Of a stretch of 64,000 bases of DNA, positions 1 through 10,552 are shown piece by piece; within the stretch, counting starts at the first letter, position 1; the number at the start of each line of letters is the position of its first letter. This DNA is from Candidatus Kinetoplastibacterium desouzaii TCC079E. Lineage in GTDB: Bacteria > Pseudomonadota > Gammaproteobacteria > Burkholderiales > Burkholderiaceae_B. The notes below the pieces were generated by a model. That model ran no database searches, was not told the origin of the DNA, and saw nothing but the letters and a program-made list of their open reading frames with translations. The position numbers were made by a program, and so were the translations under genes. The stretch spans positions 248,001 to 312,000 of the forward strand of contig NC_020294.1 of assembly GCF_000340795.1 (NCBI RefSeq), written 5' to 3'.

Positions 1-1
1 C

Positions 2-943
2 GCTATATTATTCTTTGGATATAAATATATAAATTATTTATCTTCCTTTGAAAATAAGGTTTTACAAAGATTAGAATTAATAGAGTCAAGAAATAAAATT
101 GTTAATACTAACTTAAACAAATTATCTAATGATTATAATAATATTGAACAACGATATAGTTCAATATTTAAAATGATGAGTTCATCAGAAAAGGACTTCA
201 TTATTAATGATATTGATAATTTATTGAATATAGCTAATCAATGTTTGTTAGTTACAAGAGATGTTAATAGATCTATTATCTTACTTGAAAGAGCTCTTTT
301 TTGTTTGAATAGTTTTTCTTCTGATGCTCGTAGTGTTTTGTTGAGGGATAGCATTTGTAAGAATATTGAAAATTTACAAAACATAAAAGTCATAGACAAT
401 CATAGATATCTAGATTATATAGACAGATTATATGAATTTTGTCATGGTTATGAAACTGCTCATGCTGATATCAAATCAAGTTCTCTTTCTTATGGTAATA
501 TTTCCAACATTGAAATAAATGATGTTGATACTAATATAGCTTATAATCAAGTCAAGAATTTTTACAATATTTTTATTCAAAATTTATGTAAGTTTCATCG
601 TTACGTTTTTCAAGGTTTTAGTAAGTTGATTACTATAGATAAAGTAAATGATGGATTATTATCAGATAATCATTTTTTGATTTATATGCTTCAACAACAA
701 TTATGTACTGCTAGATTTGCGCTTGTAACTTTTCAGCCTGATTTGTGGGATTCTAGTGTTAAATTTATACAAGATATATTTAACAATTATTTTGATAAAG
801 AAGATTATTCTGTAAGAGATTATATAAAACTATCTTCTCTATTGAACGGTGCAGTTTTTGATAAAAACATGTTTGATATTTCAGACAGTTTATCTTATAT
901 GAAGGATTTTCGGTCTGTAATTTCTGAAGAAAACATTAACTAG
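2..943 (+). CDS. hemX: HemX-like protein, 5' end cut by window edge
   Basis: The reading frame is open from base 2 to the TAG at 943, so the gene enters from outside the window; 313 residues are visible. The first visible residues (AILFFGY) look like the end of an N-terminal membrane anchor, followed by a polar, Asn/Lys/Glu-rich stretch that could be coiled coil and then a helical soluble domain, the usual HemX plan. HemX is a membrane protein of unclear biochemical role encoded beside heme genes. Assignment rests on this architecture and on hemY starting 14 bases downstream. The catalytic heme enzymes are not in the window. Confidence 0.72.
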   Translation, partial: AILFFGYKYINYLSSFENKVLQRLELIESRNKIVNTNLNKLSNDYNNIEQRYSSIFKMMSSSEKDFIINDIDNLLNIANQCLLVTRDVNRSIILLERALFCLNSFSSDARSVLLRDSICKNIENLQNIKVIDNHRYLDYIDRLYEFCHGYETAHADIKSSSLSYGNISNIEINDVDTNIAYNQVKNFYNIFIQNLCKFHRYVFQGFSKLITIDKVNDGLLSDNHFLIYMLQQQLCTARFALVTFQPDLWDSSVKFIQDIFNNYFDKEDYSVRDYIKLSSLLNGAVFDKNMFDISDSLSYMKDFRSVISEENIN

Positions 944-956
944 GAATATTTTAAAT

Positions 957-2360
957 ATGCGTTACTATTTTCGTGTATTTCTTATAGCTTTTTTTGCTAT
1001 TATTACTGCAATTTTTTTACAAAAGTACGACAAACATTCTATATTGTTTATAGTAGATTCTTGGCGAATAAAAATGTCTGTTGCTACTGCTGTATTTGTT
1101 CTTTTAGTTTTATTCTTTATTTTGCTTTTTATATTTAAATTTATATTATTTTTATGCTCTCTAAGTACTAGAATTACTAATTGGATTCATCGTTTAAAAT
1201 CAAAAAAATATGATAAACAGTTAAATAAAGGGTTGATATTCTTTCTAGAGGATAAACATAAGGAATCTAATCAGATATTTTCTAAATTAGGTTCTAATTT
1301 ATTTGATAATAAAGATAAGCTTTTATCTTTTTTGTTTTATTCAAAATCTAGTTTTCTTATTGGTGATTATGATAAGTGCTTAGAGAATTTGGATTATGCA
1401 TTACTTTATATTAATGATAATCCTGTATTTATAGAGGCTATTCTTATTATTAAAACCAAAGCCTTGTTAGCTAAAAATCTTCCAAATGAGGCATCAGTTG
1501 TTTTATTGGATCTTAATAAATTAGTTGGAGAGAATGATTTAAATGCTTTACATATTTCTTTAAATATAGAAATTGCATTGAAAAACAATAAAAAGGTTAT
1601 AGAAATTGCTAGATTTTTATTAAATGCTAATTATTTAACTGCTGCTTATCTTACTGAAATAATCGATGAAGTTGGTTCGCAGTTGATAAAAGATAATGTA
1701 AATAATCATGATTTATGCCATGATTTGTGGAAATTCTTTAAACCTCAGGAACGATTGCTTTCTAAAATTTCTTTAGCTTTTTCTAATTTTCTTATTTCTT
1801 TACATGATTATGAAGAGGCGGATAAAATATTATATAAATCTATGCAGAATTCTTTGCAGGTAGAGTTATTACATCAATATGTTAATAGTTGTGATTATCA
1901 ACACATTCCATTAAAAATTAAGAAAATGGAAATGTTGTTAGAAAGAAATAAAGAAAATACTGATTTGCTTAACTCATTAGGGATATTATGTTTGAGATAT
2001 AAGTTATGGGGGCAGGCGGAGTTTTATTTCTTAAAGAGTATTAATATTAAAAATACTTCTTATATTAATTTATTAATTGGTAATTTGTATTATCATCTAT
2101 CTAGAATAGAAGAAGCTATTGAGTATTGGAACAAAGCTATTGAGGTCTGTGGCTATAGGGTTTCTTTTATGGAACAAGAATTCTCGAGACATTCGGAAAA
2201 CATGAACATTAAAGATAGTGATTTAATGTTCAAAGAAAATAATCTAACCAAGATTTTTCAAGAGGAATATTTTGATAGTGCACCATTCCCTGATTATGTC
2301 TTTGATGATACTTTAGAACAAGTTGAGTTAGATTCAAAAAATGAAAACAAAAATCAATGA
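957..2360 (+). CDS. hemY: HemY-type inner-membrane TPR protein
   Basis: This 467-residue protein has two N-terminal hydrophobic segments, about residues 5-21 and 40-66, then a long helical region whose repeated Leu/Ala/Tyr spacing looks like tetratricopeptide repeats (clear near residues 330-395). That is the layout of proteobacterial HemY, which lies in the heme operon after HemX. It is not the flavin-dependent protoporphyrinogen oxidase also called HemY in Gram-positive bacteria; no dinucleotide-binding motif is present. The start follows hemX by 14 bases, so the two are probably co-transcribed. Its molecular role in tetrapyrrole synthesis is unresolved in the family. Confidence 0.82.
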   Translation: MRYYFRVFLIAFFAIITAIFLQKYDKHSILFIVDSWRIKMSVATAVFVLLVLFFILLFIFKFILFLCSLSTRITNWIHRLKSKKYDKQLNKGLIFFLEDKHKESNQIFSKLGSNLFDNKDKLLSFLFYSKSSFLIGDYDKCLENLDYALLYINDNPVFIEAILIIKTKALLAKNLPNEASVVLLDLNKLVGENDLNALHISLNIEIALKNNKKVIEIARFLLNANYLTAAYLTEIIDEVGSQLIKDNVNNHDLCHDLWKFFKPQERLLSKISLAFSNFLISLHDYEEADKILYKSMQNSLQVELLHQYVNSCDYQHIPLKIKKMEMLLERNKENTDLLNSLGILCLRYKLWGQAEFYFLKSINIKNTSYINLLIGNLYYHLSRIEEAIEYWNKAIEVCGYRVSFMEQEFSRHSENMNIKDSDLMFKENNLTKIFQEEYFDSAPFPDYVFDDTLEQVELDSKNENKNQ

Positions 2361-2387
2361 AAATTTTTATAGGTGATTGAAATTATT

Positions 2388-2921
2388 ATGAGTTTAAATG
2401 GTGTTGATTCAGGTATAAATAATCCAGAAGAATTTAATGTTGTTATAGAAATTTCTATGAATTCTATGCCTATTAAATACGAAGTTGATAAAGATACCGG
2501 GGTTGTTTTTGTCGATCGATTTGTTATGACTTCTATGAATTATCCATGTAATTATGGCTATGTTCCTAGAACTTTATCTAGCGATGGAGATCCTTCAGAT
2601 GTTTTGGTTATTACTCCATTTCCAGTTCAAATTGGTACCGTTATTAAATGTAGAGCTATAGGTATATTGGAAATGGAAGATGAATCCGGTTTGGATGCTA
2701 AAATACTTTCTTTACCTTTAACTAAGATTTATCCTGCTTATAAAAACATACTATCTTATAAAGATTTGCCAGTTGAAGATTTAAATCGCATTAAACATTT
2801 TTTTGAGCATTATAAAGATTTAGAAGATGGCAAATGGGTAAAAGTCTTAGGTTGGAAAGGTGTTAGCGATGCTCACAATGAATTAATTAATGCTTTAGAT
2901 TTATATAAACGGAGTAAATAG
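2388..2921 (+). CDS. ppa: Inorganic pyrophosphatase
   Basis: Soluble family I pyrophosphatase hydrolyses PPi released by nucleic-acid, aminoacyl-tRNA and lipid synthesis, pulling those reactions forward. The signature metal-binding motif DGDPSD is at about residues 66-71, and NYPCNYGYVP and HFFEHYKDLE are typical flanking blocks. The 177 residues match the family. I chose the ATG at 2388 because family members begin MSLN; an in-frame GTG at 2373 would add five residues, and AGGTGA at 2371-2376 lies about 11 bases upstream of the ATG. The gene ends two bases from a convergent gene. Confidence 0.93.
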   Translation: MSLNGVDSGINNPEEFNVVIEISMNSMPIKYEVDKDTGVVFVDRFVMTSMNYPCNYGYVPRTLSSDGDPSDVLVITPFPVQIGTVIKCRAIGILEMEDESGLDAKILSLPLTKIYPAYKNILSYKDLPVEDLNRIKHFFEHYKDLEDGKWVKVLGWKGVSDAHNELINALDLYKRSK

Positions 2922-2923
2922 AA

Positions 2924-3682
2924 TTATTTTCTTATTACATCTAAGTAAACTGGATATAAACTACTGTAAAAAAAAGAATCTTTTATAATTTGTGCTGTAA
3001 AACTTACAATAAAGTAATCCAGTTTATTTAAAAATGTTTGATATGTAAAAATAGTTAATATTTCTATTAGAATATAGATTGACGACCATAATAATATATA
3101 TACAAGAAAAGCCTTTTTGTTAGACCATACTAATATTGATGATAAAATCATAGATTTTAATAAATTATTTTTGTATAAAACAGCAATTGAGGTAGAGAAA
3201 ATTAGCAAAACACCAAATATTAATATAGAAATAGTTGTTGTCATTATTGGTATTATTAGATAATTTGCAAAATTGTTTATTGATTCTTGATTTAATCCAA
3301 TAGATTTTATTTCTCCAATAAAATTATTGATTTCTTTTGATAAAGTTATTGTTGACAATATAGTTATTGTCAAGCAAATGCCCATATAGAGCAATCCAAT
3401 TTTTATTCCTTTTTTTATAGAATATACGTTAATAGTTTGCTTTATATAGTTTATATCATTATTTGCTATCGATTGTCCGCATACTATCCCTATAAAACAA
3501 AATAATGGCGTTAATATTATTTTAAGAATAATTCCTATTGTTAATAATTTTAATGAAAGTATAGTAAATATATTTATAATTAAGCTAAATTTTATAAAAA
3601 CAGTTGGATTCTTTCTAAAGATTTCTAATCCTTTCTTTATCCAGTGAAGTCCACTTATAGCTGGTATTTTTTGTGTTGTCAT
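2924..3682 (-). CDS. BPSS1780-family multi-pass membrane protein
   Basis: This 252-residue hydrophobic protein starts with a soluble stretch containing GLHWIKKGLEIFRKNP, which resembles the start of the betaproteobacterial BPSS1780 family. Hydrophobic segments follow near residues 30-72, 96-114, 138-165 and 190-213, suggesting four to six membrane spans. No catalytic motif is visible and the family has no established function. It converges on ppa with a two-base gap and diverges from dusA across 172 bases. Retention in a reduced genome suggests an inner-membrane role, which is inference only. Confidence 0.68.
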   Translation of the reverse strand: MTTQKIPAISGLHWIKKGLEIFRKNPTVFIKFSLIINIFTILSLKLLTIGIILKIILTPLFCFIGIVCGQSIANNDINYIKQTINVYSIKKGIKIGLLYMGICLTITILSTITLSKEINNFIGEIKSIGLNQESINNFANYLIIPIMTTTISILIFGVLLIFSTSIAVLYKNNLLKSMILSSILVWSNKKAFLVYILLWSSIYILIEILTIFTYQTFLNKLDYFIVSFTAQIIKDSFFYSSLYPVYLDVIRK

Positions 3683-3854
3683 TTTTTTGTTTTAATTGGT
3701 AAATTTATTGGTATTTTTATATGTGTTTACTATCTAAAACTTTAATGTATGATAAGTCAATCAATAGTCGATGATTTTAACATGTTTGCAGTAAACTATA
3801 TTAAAGATTACTGTTAATAAATAGGAAATAATAATCCATAATTTAAATTATAAA

Positions 3855-4862
3855 ATGTCTACTAATCATTATCAAAAAAATTTATGGAAATTTTGTGTTG
3901 CTCCCATGTTGGGAGTAACAGATCGTCATTGTCTTTTTTTTTATAGTTTATTATCTTCAAATGTACGTTTATATACTGAAATGATAGTAACTTCTACTAT
4001 TATTAATAATCTTGATAATGTACATAAGTATCTATATTTTGATAAAAAAATTAACAATCATATTGCATTACAACTTGGAGGGAATAATCCAGTTGATTTA
4101 GCAAAATCTGCTGTTTTAGGAGAAAAGTTTGGATATAATGAAATTAATCTAAATTGTGGATGTCCATCTGATAGGGTATTAAGTGGAGCTTTTGGGGCTT
4201 CTTTAATGTTAGATCCAATGTTGGTTGCAAGTTGCGTTAAGTCTATCAAAGAAAGTGTTTCTATACCGATATCTATAAAGCATAGACTTGGTTTAAATAA
4301 TAACTCTTCCTATTCATTTGTTCGTGATTTTGTTGGTATGGTACATGAAGCTGGGTGCGAAATTTTCATAGTGCATGCTCGTAATGCTATGCTAGGCAAG
4401 ATGTCTCCAAAAAAGAATCGAAGTATACCTCCTTTAAATTATGAGTATGTTTATCAATTAAAAAAAGATTTTCCTAATGCTATTTTTATTTTAAATGGTG
4501 GCCTTTCTGATATTCCTTCCATTGAAATTGTTTTAAAGGAATTAGATGGAGTAATGCTAGGAAGAAAAGTAATGAACAACCCTTTATTTATATCTGACTT
4601 GTCAGGTTTTTTATGGCCTAATTCATATATGTGTAATGTGGATCATTGTATTAAAGCAATGGTGGATTATGCAAAAAAAGAGGTGTACGATAATAATACT
4701 CCTTTATGGTTTGTTTTAAAGCCAATGTTAAATATGTTTAATGGCCATTATTGTGCTAAGAAATGGCGTAAGAACATTGCGGATCAAGTTGTTATTAATA
4801 AAGGTGACCCGGATATGATTTGGGTAGTTTGGGAAGAGTTTAAAAAAACCATTAAGAAGTAA
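3855..4862 (+). CDS. dusA: tRNA-dihydrouridine synthase A
   Basis: Dus enzymes are FMN-dependent and reduce uridine to dihydrouridine in tRNA D-loops. The N-terminal APMLGVTDRH block and NLNCGCPS at about residues 98-105 (catalytic Cys near 103) mark the TIM-barrel core. A block reading HARNAMLGKMSPKKNR matches the DusA-specific segment rather than DusB or DusC. The C-terminal helical domain is complete, and 335 residues is normal. The gene stands alone between a divergent membrane-protein gene and aroC. Confidence 0.9.
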   Translation: MSTNHYQKNLWKFCVAPMLGVTDRHCLFFYSLLSSNVRLYTEMIVTSTIINNLDNVHKYLYFDKKINNHIALQLGGNNPVDLAKSAVLGEKFGYNEINLNCGCPSDRVLSGAFGASLMLDPMLVASCVKSIKESVSIPISIKHRLGLNNNSSYSFVRDFVGMVHEAGCEIFIVHARNAMLGKMSPKKNRSIPPLNYEYVYQLKKDFPNAIFILNGGLSDIPSIEIVLKELDGVMLGRKVMNNPLFISDLSGFLWPNSYMCNVDHCIKAMVDYAKKEVYDNNTPLWFVLKPMLNMFNGHYCAKKWRKNIADQVVINKGDPDMIWVVWEEFKKTIKK

Positions 4863-4979
4863 AACTTTTCCTTAATTTGTTCTTTGAATGTTAATTCATA
4901 TAATTTATTATCATGGTGTGTTAAAATACAGGTTTTATAAATTTTTTATCATTTAAACTTAATTTATGTGGCTTTATAT

Positions 4980-6050
4980 ATGGCTGGTAATTCTTTAGGT
5001 AAATTTTTTTGTGTTACTAATTTTGGTGAGTCTCATGGGCCAGCAATTGGTTGTATAGTAGACGGATGTCCTCCAGGAATGGATTTGGATAAAAATGATA
5101 TCCAAATCGAGTTAAATAGAAGAAAACCAGGTACTTCTCGTCACGTTACACAACGGCAAGAGAAAGATGAAGTGGAAATATTGTCTGGGATTTATGAAGG
5201 AAAAACTACTGGAGCTCCTATTGCTTTGCTTATTCGTAATATCGATGCTCGTAGTCACGACTATTCAAATATATCTGAGTCATTCCGTCCAGGGCATGCT
5301 GATTATTCTTATTGGTATAAGTATGGAATTAGAGATCCTAGAGGAGGAGGAAGGTCATCAGCTCGTTTGACAGCTCCTACTGTTGCTGCTGGTGCTATAG
5401 CTAAGAAATGGCTTAGCCAATATTCTAATATTAAAATTAGAGCCTATATGAGTCAGCTTGGTAATATTGCTATTCCTTTTGTTTCGTGGGATTTTATTGA
5501 AGAAAATGCTTTTTTCTCTCCTAATATGCTTATTGTTTCTCAGTTAGAAACTTACATGGATGATTTAAGACGTTCTGGAGATTCAATAGGTGCACGTATT
5601 GAAGTTCAAGCTGATAATGTTCCTTGTGGTCTTGGTGAGCCAATATATGATAGATTAGATGCTGATATTGCTCATGTTATGATGGGTTTAAATGCAGTAA
5701 AAGGAGTCTCTATTGGGGCTGGGTTTGATTCTATCACTCAATTAGGTTCTGAGCATGGTGATGAAATTTCTCCTAATGGTTTTAGAAGCAATAATTCTGG
5801 AGGCGTGTTGGGTGGTATATCTACTGGTCAATCTATTTGTGTTTCTTTAGCTATTAAACCAACTTCAAGTATAAGAGTAGAAAGAAATTCTGTTAATCAA
5901 AAAAATGAGGCTGTTGTCGTTCAAACTTTTGGTAGACATGATCCTTGTGTTGGTATTAGAGCTGTTCCTGTTGCTGAATCTATGTTGGCTATAGTTATTA
6001 TGGATCATGTTCTAAGGCATAGAGGTCAATGTGGTGAAATTAATAAGTAG
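4980..6050 (+). CDS. aroC: Chorismate synthase
   Basis: AroC converts 5-enolpyruvylshikimate-3-phosphate to chorismate using reduced FMN, the last shared step to aromatic amino acids and folate. Family blocks are [19 protein letters not shown] near the N-terminus, [25 protein letters not shown]-type FMN/substrate residues in the middle, and [16 protein letters not shown] near the C-terminus. The ATG at 4980 gives MAGNSLG, the usual family start; an in-frame GTG at 4968 is less likely. At 356 residues it is full length. It lies just upstream of leuC, joining the run of amino-acid genes, and fits with trpF downstream. Confidence 0.95.
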   Translation: MAGNSLGKFFCVTNFGESHGPAIGCIVDGCPPGMDLDKNDIQIELNRRKPGTSRHVTQRQEKDEVEILSGIYEGKTTGAPIALLIRNIDARSHDYSNISESFRPGHADYSYWYKYGIRDPRGGGRSSARLTAPTVAAGAIAKKWLSQYSNIKIRAYMSQLGNIAIPFVSWDFIEENAFFSPNMLIVSQLETYMDDLRRSGDSIGARIEVQADNVPCGLGEPIYDRLDADIAHVMMGLNAVKGVSIGAGFDSITQLGSEHGDEISPNGFRSNNSGGVLGGISTGQSICVSLAIKPTSSIRVERNSVNQKNEAVVVQTFGRHDPCVGIRAVPVAESMLAIVIMDHVLRHRGQCGEINK

Positions 6051-6075
6051 TAGTTATTGTATTTATGATTGGGTG

Positions 6076-6094
6076 TCTACTTTTGTTTAGTAGA
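6076..6094 (+). terminator. Weak hairpin after aroC
   Basis: A 6-bp stem (TCTACT with AGTAGA) and a 7-base T-rich loop lie between aroC and leuC, followed by a weakly T-rich stretch. It could partly terminate aroC transcription; the stem is short, so support is limited. Confidence 0.28.
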
Positions 6095-6125
6095 TTAATT
6101 TTAAATCTATTTTAAAGAGTTTCTT

Positions 6126-7529
6126 ATGGCAAAAACACTATATGACAAACTTTGGGAGGCTCATGTTGTACGTCAGGAATCAGATGGAACATGTTTGATT
6201 TATATAGATCGTCATTTGCTTCATGAGGTAACCAGTCCTCAAGCTTTTGAGGGTTTGTCTTTGGCTAATCGCAAGCCATGGCGTATAGGTGCTAATTTGG
6301 CAGTAGCTGATCATAATGTTCCTACGTTAAATAGGTTAAATGGCATTGATGATCCTATATCTAAACTTCAAGTTGATACTCTTGATTCTAATTGTTCTAG
6401 ATATGGAATTCAAGAGTTTCGTATGGATGATATTAGACAAGGTATCGTTCATGTTGTAGGACCTGAGCAAGGTGCTACTTTACCTGGAATGACTGTAGTT
6501 TGTGGTGACTCACATACAAGTACACATGGTGCTATAGGGGCTTTATCATTTGGAATAGGTACTTCTGAAGTTGAGCATGTTCTTGCTACTCAAACATTAT
6601 TAATGAAAAAAAGCAAGAATATGTTAATAAATGTAGAAGGATCTTTATCTTTAGGATGTACAGCTAAAGATATTGTTTTGCATATTATCGGTCAGCTTGG
6701 AACTGCAGGTGGTACTGGTTATGCTATAGAGTTTGCAGGAAGTACTATTCGTGATCTTTCAGTAGAATCTAGAATGACAATATGTAATATGGCAATAGAA
6801 GCTGGAGCTAGATCTGGACTCGTTGCTGTTGATGATAAAACTATAGAATATTTCAATGGTAAACCTTTTGCTCCTAAGGGTGATGTATGGAACAAAGCAA
6901 AAGAATATTGGCGTACTCTTCATAGTGATAGTGGTGCTGTTTTTGATAAGATTGTGAATATTAGAACTTCTGATATACAACCTCAAGTTACTTGGGGAAC
7001 TTCTCCAGAAATGGTTTTACCTATTACATCCTGTGTTCCTGATCCTTCAAAAGAAGTAGATTCTGTTAAACGCAATAGTATAGAAACAGCTTTGTCTTAT
7101 ATGGGTTTAAAGCCTAATACTCCTTTGACAGACATTTCTTTGGATAAAATATTTATTGGTTCTTGTACTAATTCTAGAATTGAAGATTTGCGTGATGCTG
7201 CTAAAATTTTAAAAGGTAAACATATTGCCTCTAATATAATTCAAGCAATGGTTGTTCCTGGCTCAGGATTAGTAAAACAACAAGCTGAGGAAGAAGGTCT
7301 TGATCGAATATTTATTGAAGCTGGATATGAATGGAGAGAACCAGGTTGTTCTATGTGTTTGGCTATGAATGCAGATAGATTAGAGCCTAAAGAAAGATGT
7401 GCTTCTACATCAAACCGTAATTTTGAAGGTCGTCAAGGTCAGGGTGGAAGAACTCATTTGGTTAGTCCTGCAATGGCAGCAGCAGCTTCTATAGCTGGCC
7501 ATTTTGTAGATATTAGAGATTTTAATTGA
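6126..7529 (+). CDS. leuC: 3-isopropylmalate dehydratase large subunit
   Basis: LeuC with LeuD forms isopropylmalate isomerase, which moves the hydroxyl of 2-isopropylmalate in leucine synthesis. It belongs to the aconitase family with a [4Fe-4S] cluster. The three cluster cysteines are visible: Cys347 in GSCTNSR, and Cys408 and Cys411 in PGCSMCL. At 467 residues it has the usual length. The stop codon lies 11 bases before the leuD ATG. leuA, for the first committed step, is not in this window. Confidence 0.96.
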   Translation: MAKTLYDKLWEAHVVRQESDGTCLIYIDRHLLHEVTSPQAFEGLSLANRKPWRIGANLAVADHNVPTLNRLNGIDDPISKLQVDTLDSNCSRYGIQEFRMDDIRQGIVHVVGPEQGATLPGMTVVCGDSHTSTHGAIGALSFGIGTSEVEHVLATQTLLMKKSKNMLINVEGSLSLGCTAKDIVLHIIGQLGTAGGTGYAIEFAGSTIRDLSVESRMTICNMAIEAGARSGLVAVDDKTIEYFNGKPFAPKGDVWNKAKEYWRTLHSDSGAVFDKIVNIRTSDIQPQVTWGTSPEMVLPITSCVPDPSKEVDSVKRNSIETALSYMGLKPNTPLTDISLDKIFIGSCTNSRIEDLRDAAKILKGKHIASNIIQAMVVPGSGLVKQQAEEEGLDRIFIEAGYEWREPGCSMCLAMNADRLEPKERCASTSNRNFEGRQGQGGRTHLVSPAMAAAASIAGHFVDIRDFN

Positions 7530-7540
7530 GTGATTTAAAT

Positions 7541-8182
7541 ATGCAGCCATTTACTATTCATGAAGGTTTAGTTGTTCCATTAGATAGAGAAAATGTTGAC
7601 ACAGATCTTATAATACCTAAGCAATTTCTTAAATCTATTAAGAAAACTGGGTTTGGTCCAAATTTGTTTGACGAATTACGATATTTGGATCATGGTGAAC
7701 CAGGTGTTGATAATAGCAAGAGACCTATAAATCCTAATTTTGTTCTTAATCAGAAAAGATATGCAGGAGCTTCTATTTTATTGGCTCGTAAAAATTTTGG
7801 ATGTGGTTCTAGTAGAGAACATGCTCCTTGGGCTTTGACTCAGTATGGTTTTAGATCTATTATAGCCCCATCTTTTGCTGATATATTTTTTAATAATAGT
7901 TTCAAAAATGGTTTGTTGCCTATAGTATTGTCTGATGCTAACATTTCAAAATTATTTGATGTTGTTCAAGAGAAACCTGGATATAAAATTACAATTGATC
8001 TATACAAGCAAAAAATTACTACGGATGATAATTTTGTTATAGAGTTTGAAATTGAGTCATTTAGAAAGCATTGTCTGTTGAATGGTTTTGATGATATTAG
8101 TTTAACATTACAACATTCTGATCAAATAAAAAAATTTGAAGCTGAACGTTTAAATAGTAATCCTTGGTTAGAATCGATATAA
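7541..8182 (+). CDS. leuD: 3-isopropylmalate dehydratase small subunit
   Basis: LeuD is the swivel-domain partner of LeuC in isopropylmalate isomerase. Blocks [16 protein letters not shown] near the start and [14 protein letters not shown] in the middle are diagnostic; the latter shapes the substrate pocket. The ATG at 7541 gives [11 protein letters not shown], matching family starts; an upstream in-frame TTG would overlap the leuC stop. At 213 residues it is full length. It sits between leuC and leuB in one probable transcript. Confidence 0.95.
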   Translation: MQPFTIHEGLVVPLDRENVDTDLIIPKQFLKSIKKTGFGPNLFDELRYLDHGEPGVDNSKRPINPNFVLNQKRYAGASILLARKNFGCGSSREHAPWALTQYGFRSIIAPSFADIFFNNSFKNGLLPIVLSDANISKLFDVVQEKPGYKITIDLYKQKITTDDNFVIEFEIESFRKHCLLNGFDDISLTLQHSDQIKKFEAERLNSNPWLESI

Positions 8183-8224
8183 ATTTATTGGTTTTTTTTA
8201 TAATTAGATTTGTTAGGTAAATAA

Positions 8225-9310
8225 ATGGCTAATATTATTGCTGTTTTGGCTGGAGATGGTATAGGTCCAGAGATTGTAGATCAAGCTGTCAGGGTTATAG
8301 AATCTTTGTGTTTAGATATAAAGATAGAATATGCTTTGGTTGGTGGGGCTGCTTTTGATAAGTTCGGTCACCCTTTGCCTCAAGAAACTCTTGATTTAGC
8401 AAAAAGATCTGACGCAATATTGTTTGGAGCTGTTGGTGATTGGAAGTATGATTCATTGCCTAGAGAATTGCGTCCAGAGCAGTCTATTTTAGGATTGCGT
8501 AAGTCATTGGGGTTGTTTGCTAATTTACGTCCAGCTTTTTTATATAATGAACTTATAAATTCATCTTCTTTAAAGCCAGAAGTTGTGTCTGGTTTAGATT
8601 TATTAATAGTTAGAGAATTGACAGGTGATGTTTATTTTGGACAACCTCGTGGTGTTAGAACTTCTATAGATGGGAATTTTATAGGAGAAAAAGAAGGGTT
8701 TGATACTATGCGTTATTCTGAGACAGAAGTTACAAGAATAGCTCATGTTGCGTTTCAATCTGCTCAAAAACGACGTAAAAAGCTTTGTAGTGTTGATAAA
8801 GCAAATGTTCTTGAAACATCACAATTTTGGAGAGATATTGTTTTAAAGGTCTCGAAAGATTATAGAGATGTTTCTTTAACTCACATGTATATAGATAATG
8901 CAGCAATGCAGTTAATCAAAGACCCTTGTCAATTTGATGTTGTAGTTACGGGGAATCTGTTTGGTGATATTTTATCAGATGAAGCTGCTATGTTGACTGG
9001 TTCTATTGGCATGTTACCTTCGGCCTCTTTGAACGCTAATAATCAAGGTTTATATGAACCAAGTCATGGTTCTGCTCCAGATATAGCAGGTAAAAACATT
9101 GCTAATCCTTTAGCTACCATTTTGTCAGCATCAATGTTATTAAGATATTCATTGAATATGCCTAAAGAGGCAGATAGAATAAATTTGGCAGTAAAAAATG
9201 TATTATCTAAAGGTTTTCGTACTTCAGATATTTTTGCAAAAGGAAACATTAAAGTTACTACATCTGAAATGGGTGATGAAGTTTTAAAAGAACTTGCTAG
9301 TCAAAAGTAA
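8225..9310 (+). CDS. leuB: 3-isopropylmalate dehydrogenase
   Basis: LeuB oxidatively decarboxylates 3-isopropylmalate with NAD to give the keto-acid precursor of leucine. The N-terminal GDGIGPEIV block, the substrate-binding [23 protein letters not shown] region and the [20 protein letters not shown] metal-binding region with its paired Asp residues are intact. The NAD-binding segment [14 protein letters not shown] is also clear. At 361 residues it is full length. It follows leuD by 42 bases and precedes asd by 41, so leuCDB-asd may be one operon. Confidence 0.96.
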   Translation: MANIIAVLAGDGIGPEIVDQAVRVIESLCLDIKIEYALVGGAAFDKFGHPLPQETLDLAKRSDAILFGAVGDWKYDSLPRELRPEQSILGLRKSLGLFANLRPAFLYNELINSSSLKPEVVSGLDLLIVRELTGDVYFGQPRGVRTSIDGNFIGEKEGFDTMRYSETEVTRIAHVAFQSAQKRRKKLCSVDKANVLETSQFWRDIVLKVSKDYRDVSLTHMYIDNAAMQLIKDPCQFDVVVTGNLFGDILSDEAAMLTGSIGMLPSASLNANNQGLYEPSHGSAPDIAGKNIANPLATILSASMLLRYSLNMPKEADRINLAVKNVLSKGFRTSDIFAKGNIKVTTSEMGDEVLKELASQK

Positions 9311-9351
9311 TTTTATTGTTTGTTCAAACTAATTTCTAAGTGAAGTGAAAT

Positions 9352-10479
9352 ATGATTCAGTCAGTTGGTTTGGTTGGATGGAGAGGGATGGTTGGCTCTG
9401 TCTTGATGAAGAGAATGCGCGAAGAGAATGATTTTTCTTTTATAAATCCTGTTTTTTTTTCTACTAGTAATATTGGCGGACTAGCTCCAGATTGGGCAGA
9501 TGGGGCAGATAAATTAAAAGATTCTTATGATATTAAAGAATTGAAAAAATTGCCTATTATTCTGACAGCGCAAGGTGGAGATTATACTACAGAAGTTCAT
9601 TCTCAACTTAGGAAAGAAGGTTGGGATGGTATATGGATAGATGCAGCTAGTTCTTTAAGAATGAAAGATGATTCTATCATTGTTCTAGATCCAGTTAATC
9701 GTTCAGTTATAGATGCTGCTTTGAATAAAGGAGTTCGTGATTTTATAGGTGGTAATTGTACAGTTAGCTGTATGTTGATGGGTTTGGCTGGGTTATTTAA
9801 TGCTGATTTAGTGGAATGGGCCACATCTATGACGTATCAAGCAGCTTCTGGTGGAGGTGCTCAGCATATGCGTGAGCTTTTAACTCAGTTTGGGTTAATA
9901 AATAGTTCTATTAAAAATCTTTTGGATGATCCATCTTCTGCTATCCTTGATATAGATAGAGGGGTGTTAAATCTCCAAAAAGATTCAAACATGCCTAAGC
10001 AGCACTTTGGTGTGCCTTTAGCGGGAAGTTTAATTCCATGGATTGATAAAGATTTAGGTAATGGAATGTCTCGTGAAGAATGGAAAGCTGAAGCAGAAAC
10101 AAATAAGATTCTTGGTCGAAAAAAAGAAGACAATAACCTTGTTAATATAGATGGTATATGTGTTAGGATAGGTGCTATGAGATGCCATAGTCAAGCTATA
10201 ACTATTAAATTAAAGAAAGATATACCAATAAATGAGATAGAGGATATTATTAAGTCTGGTACTAATTGGGCTAAAGTTATACCTAATAATAAAGAAGATA
10301 GTGTTGATAGGTTAACTCCTATTGCAGTCACTGGTACTTTAGATATTCCTGTTGGCCGCTTGCGTAAAATGTCAATGGGTCCTAAATATTTGAGTGCTTT
10401 TACTGTTGGTGATCAATTATTATGGGGCGCTGCTGAACCTTTGCGTCGTATGCTAAGAATAGCACTAGGTGAAGCATAA
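9352..10479 (+). CDS. asd: Aspartate-semialdehyde dehydrogenase
   Basis: Asd reduces aspartyl phosphate to aspartate semialdehyde, the branch point to lysine/DAP, threonine and methionine, so it feeds the DAP genes dapC, dapD and dapE found later in the window. The N-terminus [13 protein letters not shown] binds NADP. Cys136 in GGNCTVSC is the catalytic thiol, and [14 protein letters not shown] and the His in MRCHSQA match the active site. At 375 residues it is of the Gram-negative type. In free-living relatives fimV usually follows; here a hairpin and truA follow. Confidence 0.95.
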   Translation: MIQSVGLVGWRGMVGSVLMKRMREENDFSFINPVFFSTSNIGGLAPDWADGADKLKDSYDIKELKKLPIILTAQGGDYTTEVHSQLRKEGWDGIWIDAASSLRMKDDSIIVLDPVNRSVIDAALNKGVRDFIGGNCTVSCMLMGLAGLFNADLVEWATSMTYQAASGGGAQHMRELLTQFGLINSSIKNLLDDPSSAILDIDRGVLNLQKDSNMPKQHFGVPLAGSLIPWIDKDLGNGMSREEWKAEAETNKILGRKKEDNNLVNIDGICVRIGAMRCHSQAITIKLKKDIPINEIEDIIKSGTNWAKVIPNNKEDSVDRLTPIAVTGTLDIPVGRLRKMSMGPKYLSAFTVGDQLLWGAAEPLRRMLRIALGEA

Positions 10480-10490
10480 TTCTGACAATT

Positions 10491-10530
10491 AGAAGGATAT
10501 TGTTAACTATTAGATTTACAGTATCCTTCT
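10491..10530 (+). terminator. Inverted repeat between asd and truA
   Basis: AGAAGGATA at 10491-10499 pairs perfectly with TATCCTTCT at 10522-10530, with a wobble pair inside and a 20-base loop. A T-rich segment follows around 10537-10550, running into the truA start. It may terminate the leuCDB-asd transcript or sit in the truA leader. Confidence 0.45.
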
Positions 10531-10552
10531 ATCAACCTTTATGTTTTTTTCA